Shown here one piece after another: positions 22,929 to 34,400 of a stretch of 64,000 nt of DNA; positions within the stretch are counted from its first letter, which is position 1; every line of letters starts with the position of its first letter. Both the position numbers and the translations under genes were made by a program. Source of the stretch: Lycorma delicatula (lineage: Eukaryota; Arthropoda; Insecta; Hemiptera; Fulgoridae); contig NC_134455.1 in the NCBI RefSeq assembly GCF_047948215.1, positions 160,500,575-160,564,574 on the forward strand, given 5' to 3'. The notes under the pieces are model-generated. The model did not search any database. It was given only the letters and a program-made list of their open reading frames with translations, and was not told where the DNA came from.

Positions 22929-24410
22929 TTATAAGCGTGGTTTACCTTTTGGCCATCCTTTCTTCTTTTTTATAATTGTAGTAGAACTTGGGTCAGTTTG
23001 TGACCCCACAGAGCCGCAGTCACTCTCCTCACCTGAGACTAACGTAGTCTTAGGGTTTAGCAGAGTTGTGCCCTGTGTAAGACCGGGATTTGCTGGTTTC
23101 GGCAATCCGGTCGAAGATGCACGAACTATCAGCGGTACAATCACGCCTTGTATCGTTTCCATTCTCTCTAAATTCATTACAACAGAGGTATTACTCTACT
23201 GCGCCCTCTGTCCTTTTGGTGTTTGAACCCCATGTGGGAGATCTAGAGGTTCCAGAGGACATTTGATTTTTGATAAACTCGATGTTCTTGTATTATCAGC
23301 TTTGGACTGCTTCTTATCGTTACGTTCAATCTCCTCAGTAATCCCTTGTATTTGCGACGTCGATGGTTTATTTGAATTGGCGATGAAGTTTGACTGTTGA
23401 CTAGTCGACGGCACTGGTTTAACTGTAGCAAATTTCCTTTCTATATATTTGTCTAAAACTGTAGTTAGAGCTGGTGTCAATTGCTTTATTAAGCTTTCAA
23501 TTACTTATGGCGAAGATTTATTGCGCTAGCCGCAGCTGTCTGCGCAAAGAGGGGTTTCCCGGCGTTTGTGCGTTAACTATTTTCTTCGCTTCAAGATAAC
23601 TAAGTTTTCTGAGAACTTTAGTCTCTTGACCCTATCGCGATTTCTTTTTTGAAAATAGGACACTTTCTATGTACACACTCTTGCTGAATGTTGTCCTACA
23701 CAATTCACACATAAAGGGATTTCCTTACAGGGCTCACCTTCACGGATTCCTTAGCCACATGCACAAATCTCCTCACAATTGTATCTGTCGGAGATATGAC
23801 CAAAACGTTGGCACTTGAAACATCTCATTGGCGGTGGGGTATAAGCGCGCACATCCAACCGGTGGATTCCGGCTCTGATTTTTTCAGGCAATGATGGCTT
23901 ATTAAAAATAAGGGCATGAGAAGAAGAGGGTAACACTTCTTCATCCTTCCTCATGTTCAATCACCTACATGCGATGACGCCTTACAATGCCATTTCACTA
24001 ACAATCTCCTCTTCACTACAATTAGGTAATACTACTTAGGTAAATACTACTACCCCTTTGGAATCGTTGAGTATGCCGTGAGCTTCGACAGTAACATCAA
24101 TGTTCGCCAATTGTTTTATATGTAATAATTTCGCTTACTGTACGTCGTTCAGCGCTTCAATGAATAATCCAGTTTGTGTTTTTTTAGCTTCCTTAACTGT
24201 TCCACCAGCTATCGTTGCGAATTCCTTAGCTATGACGAAGGGACTGATGTTTGAAAAGCCGATTTCCTTTCCATGGTTTCTTTTAATTACGAGATATTTT
24301 GGTGGAGGATTTGCTTTTGACTGAATTATCGGCGCGTGTCGTAAATCTACACTTTTCTTTTTCTTCGACGATGACGTAGAAAAAGGAGAGACTTCAGAAC
24401 GAGTTCGTTA
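22929..24410 (-). pseudogene. LINE A ORF1 (gag-like), broken
   Basis: Minus-strand frames carry PPPKYLVIKRNHGKE (about 24310), GLFIEALNDVQ (about 24150), an NCSEEEIVSEM segment (about 24000), KIRAGIHRLDVRAYTPPPMR (about 23840-23910), then the CCHC knuckle CFKCQRFGHISDRYNC and CACG (about 23755-23830). A second knuckle and a LEKLSYLEAKK-like segment follow in shifted frames. The tail has a long Ser/Thr/Gln-rich part (23196-23480) and ends in KKKKGWPKGKPRL at 22929. At least two frameshifts and several in-frame stops break it. It is the RNA-binding protein of the element; the CCHC knuckles mark it as retroelement gag, not a host zinc-finger protein. Confidence 0.78.
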
Positions 24411-24731
24411 GCCCTCAAGGTTGTCCAGGGTTACCGAACGAGGATTTGAGGTTTTAGGATCCAAAAGATGTTTAGAACATTTCGTCTCCCTAGCTCCCCA
24501 CCCACCACGGAGCCACAGATTTGGGACGCCCATCCGGACGCCAGGGCTACCAGAGAAATATAGATCCCAATCCACCCCAAACAAGAAACTAGTCCTGTCA
24601 AGATATCTCGGGCTCTCACCTGTTTACCTGTTTCCTCCGCAAGCGGATGGTTCAGTCGTAAACGAGCCGATTGACCGGCAGTGGATAGCAAACCAGCCTC
24701 CTGTTCAGCCAAAATAGGGACTGAATAGTGG

Positions 24732-25229
24732 GGGGGGGGGGTGTGTTGCTACATCCAACATGATTTTTGTCTTATGAGTACCAATAGGAGTAATTAATGC
24801 AGTTTTTTATCCTGTTTTCAAATATGTCTTGATCCATAATTTCTCCATCACCCACAGTTTTTTTGTTATTTTAATTTTTTTAAATATTTTAAAACGTTTT
24901 TTCATCCATTTGTTTATTGTCAAGTAACAGCTTCTACAGCATTGTAAATATGATGAAACCAAATGAGCTAACTCAAAAGATAGTGTTGCTACTGTTGTGC
25001 AGGTTCAGACATGCATAGACATTTACAAATATGATATAGTGTAGCACACATTCATCAGAACAATGCCATTTGTGAGATAGTAGTGAACCAGTAAACACAT
25101 CATTATGAGTGCTTTTTGTGTCTGAATTATTGTGTATTACATATTTACAACTTTATTTCTTCTAATTAGTCATTAGTTACAAAGTGCCTACAGTTTGTTT
25201 AAATCATCCTGACAATTTTTGTTACATAT
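24732..25229. other. AT-rich sequence between two transposons
   Basis: No coding frame. A run of G at 24731-24743 marks the 5' boundary of LINE A. Confidence 0.5.
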
Positions 25230-26846
25230 ATGGTGAAGAGACGCTCAAGTCCCAAAGATGAAACTTATGCCATTAGTAAAAAGGTGTTATGAACTTTAAA
25301 GTAAAGTTGGGGACTTTACATTAAAGTAAAACAACTTTACTGTAAAGTTTTGGAACAAACAAGGGCTTGGGCTCCACTTATCTGTTTTTTATTGTGTTCT
25401 AGGCTTCTCACTGCATGGAAAAATGGCTCATGGCACATGCTATTTGCTATCCCTATGGTTTGGAGGGAACCCAAAGATCACTCTTTTGACTATTATTTCT
25501 GCTTAACAAACATTAAAGGAATTACGCCAAAATCAAAACATATAGTGATGTACCCTAACTTGCAATCTGGAATGAGATCAGTTTCACACTATGAAGAATT
25601 GCCCGTACCAAAGTTTCCAGAACATTGACATTAGATGAAGAGAGCTCAGAATCTGAAGGAAGTAAGGGAGAAAAAGAAACAAATTCTGATGATACAACTT
25701 TTGAACAAAGCAGTTCATCCAAACCTCATTTACTGACTCAAGAAATTCTTAACAATCTCATATGAGATTTAAAGTTATTCAAAAAACAGTCTGAAATACT
25801 TGCTTCCTGGCTAAAAAAATGGAATCTTCTTCAAAAGAATACAAAGATACATAATTATCGTAATTGTCATTCTGAATTTAAACAATATTTTTCTGAAGAA
25901 AATAGCTTAGTATTTTGTAATGATATTTCTTCTCTTATGGAGACACTTTGTAATGAACATAACCCAACAGAATGGCACTTATTCATTGATTCCTCTAAAG
26001 TTAGTTTAAAAGCTGCAATTCTGTATAATGACAATAAATTCCCATCAGAATCTGTGGCTCACCCTGCTAGTATGAAAGAAACATATGAAAACTTTATATT
26101 TACATTGGAAAAGCTTCAATATGCAGTATGTGAATAGAATATTTGTGGTGATTTGAAGGTAATTGCACTTATTCTTGGTCTGCAGTTTGGTTACACAAAG
26201 TACTGTTATTTTTGTGTGAATGGGATAATAGGGACAGAAAAAACCATTTCATTAGAAAAGAATAGCTTAAACGCGAATCACTCATTCCTGAACAGAAAAA
26301 TGTGAAACATGCCCTATTATGTAATCCTAAAAATATATATCTACCTCCATTACATATCAAACTAGGATTAATGAAAAATTTTGTCAAGGTCATGGACAAT
26401 ATTCCTGGTTTAATGCACTTAAAACAGAAGCTTCCTAAAATTAGTGATGCAAAAATTAAAGAAGGAAATTTGTGGGTCTACAAATACAATCACTAATGCA
26501 TGATGAAAAATTTGAGCAACTGTTGTATCCACTGAAGAAGGCAGATTGGCAAGCATTCAAAAATGTTACTCAGGGTTTTTTGGGAAATCGAAAGGCGGAA
26601 AATTACTGTGATATTGTCAATGATCTTATAACATTTTATAAAAATTTGGATTATAATATGTCCTTAAAAGTACACTTTCTGCACTCGCACCTAGATTTCT
26701 TCCTGGAAAATCTTGGCGCAGTGAGCATTGAGCACGGAGAACACTTTCATCAGGAAATTTCAGCTATGGAAAAGACGAATCAAGGCAAATGGAATCCTAA
26801 TATCCTGGCTGATTATTGTTGGACCATCAAAAGGGATGCTAAATAG
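25230..26846 (+). pseudogene. Unclassified insect transposon-type protein, broken
   Basis: A plus-strand series of frames starting MVKRRSSPKDETYAISKKVL at 25230. It runs through FAIPMVWREPKDHSFDYYFC and PNLQSGMRSVSHYEELPVPK (25350-25628), EWHLFIDSSKVSLKAAILYN and MKETYENF (25937-26137), YLPPLHIKLGLMKNFVKVMD (26302-26496), and SLKVHFLHSHLDFFLENLGA then EHGEHFHQEISAMEK and DYCWTIKRDAK, ending at TAG 26844-26846. I recognise this as a multi-copy protein common in insect genomes and annotated only as uncharacterised. The conserved D, D and E residues in IDSSK, HLDFF and EHGE may be a catalytic set, but that is my inference and the superfamily is not known to me. At least five frame breaks make this copy dead. 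Confidence 0.6.
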
Positions 26847-27659
26847 GCGAAATATAGCAGAAAATTTTTTACTTTCTAGGTGTTTTAAATGTTTGAATAT
26901 TGTCTAGTTAAGAATGCTGAAAGTATTAAAATGTTTGAAATTATAATTGCCTGTCTCTCGGACACCTTGCATGATGAGAAAAAAAAGATATCATATTTGA
27001 ATTCAGAAGATAAAATACTATCAGAATCACATATTTTTGTTCTTGAGACAAAAAAAGATTTTTTTTTCTGTTTCCCAGTGTTATAAGTAATTTAAATCTG
27101 TTAAAGGTATACTTATTTTAACTGGTTTTGAAAGCTTGTGATTTTGATTGAAGCTTTTTCATTTATGGTTATCTCTCTGTAAAGGTAAACTTAAACTGAC
27201 AATACTAACTTATAATGAACTTGGCAGTTGCCAAGTATTTTTTGTTATGAAGTATATATATCTATCTAGTAGCTAAATTTAGGTTTTAAAAATTGCACTT
27301 TTGTTTCATACATTTTTAATGCATCAGTATATTCTAGTTAATAAAATACAACAGCACACTATTGGAACATATAACTGAAATTATAACTCTACATGACCAA
27401 TAGCAAAACAAAATGCACTATCCCAACCAGGTTTACCCATTTACAGTCACCACGCTTAAATATTTTGATAAAAATAACTTCTTTAACTTTGAAACCACTA
27501 ACATACTATCAGAAACACACAGATAAAATATAATGTTGCCATTACTTTGTGGCAACATAATAATATGTAGTGTCACACACCGCACTCATCTACAAAGGAA
27601 AAATAAGAAAATCCCTCACATTTTACAGCAAATAAATTACACCACAGTTTACATGTTAA
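26847..27659. other. AT-rich sequence, no gene supported
   Basis: A 65-codon frame at 26889-27086 follows the unclassified element and may be its 3' UTR read by chance. Nothing else is recognised. Confidence 0.45.
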
Positions 27660-27865
27660 CAAGTAAAATAAATGGAATAAATGGTAATCTGAAGGGGAGA
27701 GATCAATATTATTTGGAGGATGATCCAACAACTCAAACTTAATTTTCTGAAGCATCTCAATAGCATGGGCAGTAATATGTGGATGGGCATTGACATGCAA
27801 CAACACAACACCTTTAGACAATAGTACTTGGCATTTGTTTTGAATTTCATGCCTTATTAATCAAA
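27660..27865 (-). pseudogene. Mariner transposase fragment
   Basis: On the minus strand it reads LSKGVVLLHVNAHPHITAHA, then KFELLDHPPNNIDLSPSDYH and LF. This is the second-to-third catalytic Asp interval of a mariner (VLLHDNARPH ... HPPYSPDLSPSDYHLF). The Asp of HDN has become Val-Asn, so the catalytic residue is lost. The fragment is short and not flanked by recognisable TIRs. Confidence 0.78.
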
Positions 27866-29149
27866 AATCATCTTAATGCAACAAGCATTGTTTATTATTT
27901 GTTGGTGCTTTACATTCCATAAAAAAGGAAAGAATATTCTTACATCATCTATTTGTTCAATATGATGACAAAATTGGACCTGGCACTGGTAAACCACAGA
28001 TGATTATTATGTTTAATGTCACCAAAATAAATGTAAGTGCAATAGATAAATTGAAAGAAAAACTCTGTTCTGTGCATAACTGTGTAAGATCTGCTTAAAC
28101 ATTATAAATGACTTATTTTCAGTTAATAACTTGTTACTATACTAGTATTGAAAAGATGTTTTTCAACATTGACAATTTAACTTCTCACATTTATGAAAAT
28201 TTAAAAGCATCTCCTACTAAAGTTTTCTTTTAATCTTTATCTTTTTATCTAAAGCTTTCTTTAGATTAGAACATTAAGTACCACACTCACGTTTGACAGT
28301 ATCCTCCTTTCAAAATTAAGATTCATCATCTTGTAGCTCAAAGTTCTTAAAATATTGAGCAAGTTTATCAGTTATTAAGCCTTGAAAACTGTCACATTTT
28401 CTTAAAATTTAAAGGCATACAATCCCCTCAGTCCATTATGGATTTATATTGCAACACCTTTTGTACAAGGTATTTTATTTGCTCTGACTTACTTGCAGTG
28501 TGAGGACTTGAACTTTCTGCAAAAGCAGATAAGATCTGTAAATTTATGTTATAAGAACATAATATTTTGTCAAAATGAAATGAAAAAAGAAAATTTAATA
28601 TTTACTGGATTCTTTTTATACCTGTCATTATAATCTTAAGAAAATAAGCATTAAAGGAAATTTGGCTAAGGTTTTAGCAAACTGTGTCTTATGCTCCTGT
28701 CCTTCAATAAGAAGCAGAAAAGAGATATTTATTTCAAGAGATTAATCAAATTAGTGCTTACCCTAATCTACACTCATTGCAGATTACTCAGATTAGTGCT
28801 TTAGAAATGAGGTTTTCAAGACAGTAAAGGGGTATTCTTTGAAAGGTATTCTCTATAATAATGATATTTCTAACAAACTAGTAGAAGAATTTATAAAGGA
28901 AAACATTGTGCAGCAAAAAAAGACTGGAATGAACAATTACAACAAATGGCTAAAACTTGTATTCCAAAACGGCAAAACATTTTGTAAGTGGTAGATTTTA
29001 GAGCGAGGTTGGACTGTATATTCATAGGTGATGAATGAAGATAACATCTTGTTGCATGTTGAATAATGGTTTAATGAATTGTCGTCTTGTCAGTTAATGA
29101 AATGAATTGTAACATAACGTATAACTTGACATGTAAAAATAAAAAATAT
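27866..29149. other. AT-rich sequence, no gene assigned
   Basis: Around 28840-28975 (+) the sequence reads in part as NNDISNKLVEEFIKENIVQQ, with an acidic/basic composition that hints at former coding sequence, but I cannot name it. The rest is featureless. Confidence 0.4.
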
Positions 29150-30796
29150 AAAATTAAATAAAACATTAATGCTAACGTTCATCCGAACAAAGAATGGAGT
29201 CCATCCGGACTAAGAGTATGACGTGACCGCCTTGGATCAGATTTGAGCGCCGAATGCTAGTACGAGCAGAATTCTCCAGTGAGCACTAGCACCCACTAGA
29301 TCACAGCACCGGACGGCTCGACATGGAACGGAACAGTAAGTATTATATTAAACTGAAGAACATTCTACAATGGCCTGTTTATGAAGAAGCTACTTCACAT
29401 AAGTTTCACTTTATATAAAGGAATAATTAAAACACAGAAAAAATTATTACTTTTAAGTCTTTTTTTATTAAAAATACAATATAAATTGTTCTTAGTAAGA
29501 ATAAGAAATACATCTCACTCAGTACAATAATGTAAAACTTTGCCAGTAATACATAAAATGTCCAACTTATGTAATCAACATAAAAATGACTGCTAGTTTA
29601 TAAACTTATTATATTTTTCTGTTTTTATATTCAAGATGGCACAAGATTTTTTGCTGTCTGAGGCATCACATCCAAAAATGTCTTGTAGGAAGCAGGTACT
29701 ATTCTATTATCAAACTACAAAACCTATGTAATTGTTCTTTAATACACTGAGTAAATTATCAAATCTAACTTCCATGTAGATATGCATTCCAAATTTAATT
29801 TTAAAGCCAAACTATCTTTAACTAGTAAATGTGTGTATTTACAGTTCAAATTTTAAACAACATTTATCAATTGAATAAAAGTAAAAAAGATTACAATCGT
29901 CTTCACAAAGAATGCATTGGTGTATCGCTTGTCTGCTAATATATTTATAAAAAAAATAATAATAATAAACGTAACAGGTCACAAATACAGAATACAACCA
30001 AAAATTTAAATTCCAATTCCCACTAATTAAATATTAGACTGAATTACTAAAAAAAAAAAATAATAATAATAACCACTTAATAGTTGTATCATTCTGATAT
30101 ATTAGTATTACTTCAATATAAAAATCAACAATTTCTATGGTACAAAAAAAATGAACTGATATTTTAATTCATTAGTTTTTGTAAAATAAAATATGTAAGT
30201 TTATAAGAACAGATTTTAAAATTGTGTGAAAATAAAAATGTACTGATTTTATAATATGGAATAAAAGAACATTGCTTTGAAAAAATTAATCTCATTACAA
30301 CTTAAAGGAAATGGTCTTAACAGTGATATAGCTATTATTCTGCAGTGATTTATAATTTCCCATAATGATAATGTTTTATCTACTACAAAAATAGATAATT
30401 TCTAAAAATTATTAATCCAAAAAACCTCTTCTGAGCTACTCATAATGACTCACTCAATATGAGGGATCAAAGTGATCAAAGGGATCAAATGTGACAATTG
30501 CCAAATTTAAAAACTAAAAACAGAAATTTCTGACTGCCATTTACTTGTTAAAAATAATATTACTGATTTTCCATCAAAGAAATATTCTTGCCAAAATATT
30601 GGGGAGAACATTTTGATAATACTGTTTATTTTACCTTTACTACTTTTTTTTGCAGTTCATGACTATTGATCCCTTACTGAGAGGTAAAAATAGCAAAGGT
30701 GAGTTAGTGAATAAAAAAATTAAAAGGTGGAATATGATCATATTTTTTTGGATTTTTTACTTCTATATTCCAATTTTTCATACATACAGTAGATGA
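29150..30796 (+). CDS. Speculative three-exon small gene
   Basis: A GC-richer block (29180-29335) ends at a donor ACA|GTAAGTAT. It is followed by an acceptor TATATTCAAG|ATGGC at 29635/29636 and exon 29636-29695 (20 codons, MAQDFLLSEASHPKMSCRKQ) with donor CAG|GTACT. An acceptor with a T-run (TTTTTTTTGCAG|) precedes 30656. The frame continues across the junction as FMTIDPLLRGKNSKG, either to a donor AAAG|GTGAGT at 30698 or to TGA at 30794-30796, which would give 66 residues ending in a hydrophobic stretch. The gene would converge on the JHBP gene. I do not recognise the product. Splice sites this good occur by chance in AT-rich DNA, so this is a hypothesis. Confidence 0.25.
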
Positions 30797-31155
30797 TAAG
30801 TATTTTTTTATTACAATGTTCACTAAATAATTCATCTTAAAAGATGCTATTTGAAATAGTAATGGCTGTATTTTCACCATTTTCGTAGTTATATTTTATA
30901 AAAATTATTATTAAATAACACAAACTACATCAATTTTATTAATCAAAATTTACAGTATTCATTGTTTCAATAATATTTCATGACTTATTAAATACATTTT
31001 TTAATCAACAAAAAAATATAAATGCATTAAGTTAGAAAAACTTAATTAAAAGAAAATTAACAAAGAATTAATTGAAAAAGATTTTATAATTGCTTTCAGA
31101 CACAATATTTTTTGTTTAATAAAATAGAAACAAATTATTGGCTCACTATTGGTTT
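30797..31155. other. AT-rich spacer downstream of the JHBP gene
   Basis: No coding or repeat signal recognised. Confidence 0.5.
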
Positions 31156-31161
31156 TTTATT
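31156..31161 (-). promoter_or_regulatory. Candidate polyadenylation signal of the JHBP gene
   Basis: AATAAA on the minus strand, about 170 bases after the TGA stop at 31333-31335. It is a plausible 3' UTR length, but the hexamer is frequent in AT-rich DNA. Confidence 0.4.
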
Positions 31162-31332
31162 ATTAATATTTTTTTTCCGTAAAACACAGAATTGTTTGTT
31201 CAAGCTGAAAGCTAAAATAACTGAACATATATCTATAAATAATTTAAACAGAACTTTCTAATGATATAAGGTGGATACTGGGCTGCACCAGTACCAATTA
31301 TCACATTATTGATTAACTCTCAGAATAAAATT

Positions 31333-31484
31333 TCACTCTAAAACGATTTGATTGAATGGTACTTTGAGGAAAATCCGATTGGAAATCTCTTTAAATGCTT
31401 GTGATAATGCTGCTTCAATTGATGGATGTAGTTCCTTAAAAATGTCTGACCAGTTCTCATTCAAGAATGAATTCATATTGTCAC
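31333..31484 (-). CDS. JHBP gene, terminal coding exon
   Basis: Acceptor TTTGTATTTTAACAG| precedes 152 bases ending in TGA (31333-31335). The frame reads GDNMNSFLNENWSDIFKELH, PSIEAALSQAFKEISNRIFL, KVPFNQIVLE. The FLNENW..I..EL.P.IE.A....(F/I) amphipathic helix and the short KVPF.. tail are typical of the family's C-terminus. It joins the fourth exon across a 9.47-kb intron holding a SINE, an inverted-repeat element, two LINEs and a mariner relic. Confidence 0.95.
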
Positions 31485-34400
31485 CTGTTAAAATACAAAC
31501 ACAAAATTTTCTGCAGACTTATTAATATTTTGGTAGATTCATACTTAAATAATAACCAAAATGAAATTTAATGATTTTTTTTTTTTAAATGTATAAAGTA
31601 AGTGAAGAATTAATGAAAAACATAAACCCATTCTTTATACTGATAAGAACGTTAATTACAATTAAAAACTGATTGTTTCACAATTTGGGAAAACATTTTG
31701 GAAGAAAATCTTGGAACTGAAGAAAGTAAAGTAAGATCATTGTATTTATATTTAATTTATAAGTCTGTGCTTGTAGACATTAAACAATATTGTAATCACT
31801 CTATATTCTGTTAGGATTATAAAACCATATGCTGTGGCCTAATGTCCAGAGTTGTGAACAAGAAAAAAATGTTGGCAACAGCTATTATTTAAGAAATGTA
31901 TGTGAGTTTTAAGTGATACCAGAATGTATTGAATATAAAAATGTGTTTATAACAATAATTAGACTCTACCACCTAATCTATTAGTTGTTTGATTTCTTAG
32001 GCTGGTCTATTACATCATTAACCTTTTCCAAAAAAATAAAAATGTGTAAATACTGTAATATAGTAAAGTGCACATGTCATTAGCTCACATGGCTTATGAA
32101 GGTATCTTTCTACAGGTACAAAAGCACAGTGCCTATACCTTTCCTGCTTTGGAAGTTGTAAATATACTCACTCTATCGAAGTTTTATTATTACAACACAT
32201 ATTTTTAGTTATAAGATTATATTTAGTTTTCTGTAATGTAAATGAAGCTGAGTGCTCTTCCGTAAAATTTATAACTAAAAGCTGTAAACAGCGCTATACT
32301 TTTTTCCTGTTTAGCCTCCAGGAGTCACCATCAGGTATTACTTCAGAGGATGAATGAGGATGATATGTATGAGTGTAAGTGAAGTGTAGTCTTGTACAGT
32401 CTCAGTTCAACCATTTCTGAGATGTGTGGTTAATTGAAACCCAACCAATAAAGAACACTGGTATCTGTGATCTAGTATTTAAATCTGTATAAAAGTAACT
32501 GCCTATACTAAGATTTGAATGTTGGAACTCTCGACTTCAAAATCAGCTGATATGCGAAGACGCGTTCACCACAAACCAACCTAGTGGGTAAACAGCCATA
32601 TACCGGATGGCTGAAAAGTAACTTACACGCCCTCTAACTTTCTTTTATAATTGAGATAACTGGATGTGATTTGCAACATTCTTCCTTGTACTGAGAGCCT
32701 ACTTCAGTGAACATATATTTCACCCTATTTTTGTTGCAGCAGGGTGAGAGCAATTAAAAATGGTCACTTGATATTTTAAAGAGCTTGATCAGACAAGAAA
32801 CATGGTACAATTTAAACTAAATTCTGATCTCCCAGTCCAGAATGACAGCCAACAATGTGTTGGTTTCAGAACTAGAACTACGATTGTATCCTCCCCCTTT
32901 CATTTTTTTTGTTATTTGCGATATCCTGACTCTCTCTTTGGAAATCTTCTTTGATAAGAGAGGCAAAGTCAGTAAGATCCAATTTAGAATATTCGACCTT
33001 CAGGGTGGGTGATGGGCAGGGGCAGCTAAAAAATGTTACATCAGACAAATGGTCATGTAATACTTGTTTTAAAGTTCTTTGCAAGACAAGCAAAATGGTA
33101 TCAAAAAAGTTAAATTCTGACTATTTAAACCAAAATGGTGACCACAAATGTCATTATGATAATAATTAAAAATTGAAAAAATTAATTACTAAAATTTTTC
33201 AAACACTTCTTTAACCTTAAAGAATGTTATTTAATTTTAGTAAATAACAGTTTGCAATTTATTTACTTTTTCATGCGTAGTTAATTCTATATTTTATTTA
33301 AAAAGTCCAATAATTTCATGAATTAAAAATACCACCTAATTTAATTATTTCATTTAAAAAATGATATTGCTTCTCTACTTCTCTAGTTAGATAAATTATT
33401 ATTTCGTACAATCACTTTTGTTGATTTTTGATTATTAAGAGAAATCTCTGTTAATATTCTTTCTTCAATAACTTCATTTGTACTTGGTCAACAAGGCTTT
33501 TTATCATCTAAAGCACTACCAGTGCGTTGAAAGTTTTCTATTAAATTTGTGATGTGATCCTGGAAATTGTATGATTTGGATGCCATGCATTAAATGCATT
33601 AGCTGTTCCTTTGTATATTTTTATTTTTACTCTTCCTTTAAATAAAAAAAAAAATTTACCAAAGAGGTTTTCATAGATTATTTTAACTTTAAAAAACAAA
33701 ACCAAGTTTCTATCAACTTAAAATTTGTTATCTAAGTTAATTTTTTTTTAATTTCGATTTCTTTTATCTTTTTTACGTTTTTTATTTTTTGATTTTTGTA
33801 ATTTAAACTTTTTTAAGCTTATGAATAAAAAACACAAAACTTCATCCCAAAATAATACTAATATAGTTACTTTTCAACATCTGTTAGCTATTTATAACAA
33901 AATCAACAATGAATATAAATTTTGAAAAATGTAACTTACCTTTGTTTAATTGTTGATCAGCTGTTGACAATGCCAACTACCAAAATTACTTTCTTAAAAT
34001 TTTTTATGAAATAAAATTTTAATGTTAAAAAAATTATTAAATTAATTATTATTTAATAATTATTTTTAAATTAAAGACTGTAAGTTTAATTAAAAGAATA
34101 TTTGAAAAATTTTAATGATTAATTTTTTCAGTTTTTAATTAATGTAATAACATTTGTGGTCACCATTTTGGTTTAAATAGTCAGAATTTAATTTTTTTGA
34201 TATCATTTTCCATTTCTCGCAAATACCTTTAAAACAAATATTATATGACTGTATGACCCATTTAACATTTTTTAGCCGCCTCTGTCTCCACACCACCCTG
34301 AAAGCTTACTACTCTAAATTTTTTTTTTGGGGGGGGGCGAAAAACGTCTGCGCGTTATCATCGCCCGGATTTTTTTAAATTCAAAAATAAAAGAAAATAA

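Larger units (their letters stand above)
19713..24731 (-). mobile_element. I/Jockey-type LINE 'A', near full length, inactivated
   Basis: About 5 kb on the minus strand with all the parts of a two-ORF non-LTR retrotransposon carrying RNase H: GC-rich 5' UTR (24731 to about 24420) behind a C-run, ORF1 with zinc knuckles (24400-22929), APE-type endonuclease (22917-22178), reverse transcriptase (about 21940-20900), RNase H (about 20800-20440), a C-terminal conserved region (20386-19910) and a 3' A-run at 19716-19724. Many stops and frameshifts, and a deletion of the RT fingers near 21940, make it inactive. RNase H places it nearest to the I/Nimb group; the exact clade is a judgement from motifs. 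Confidence 0.85.

Noticed and set aside
23751..23960. CCHC zinc-knuckle frame as a host zinc-finger protein
   Set aside because: It is collinear with an I/Jockey-type ORF1 and followed by the endonuclease and RT on the same strand.
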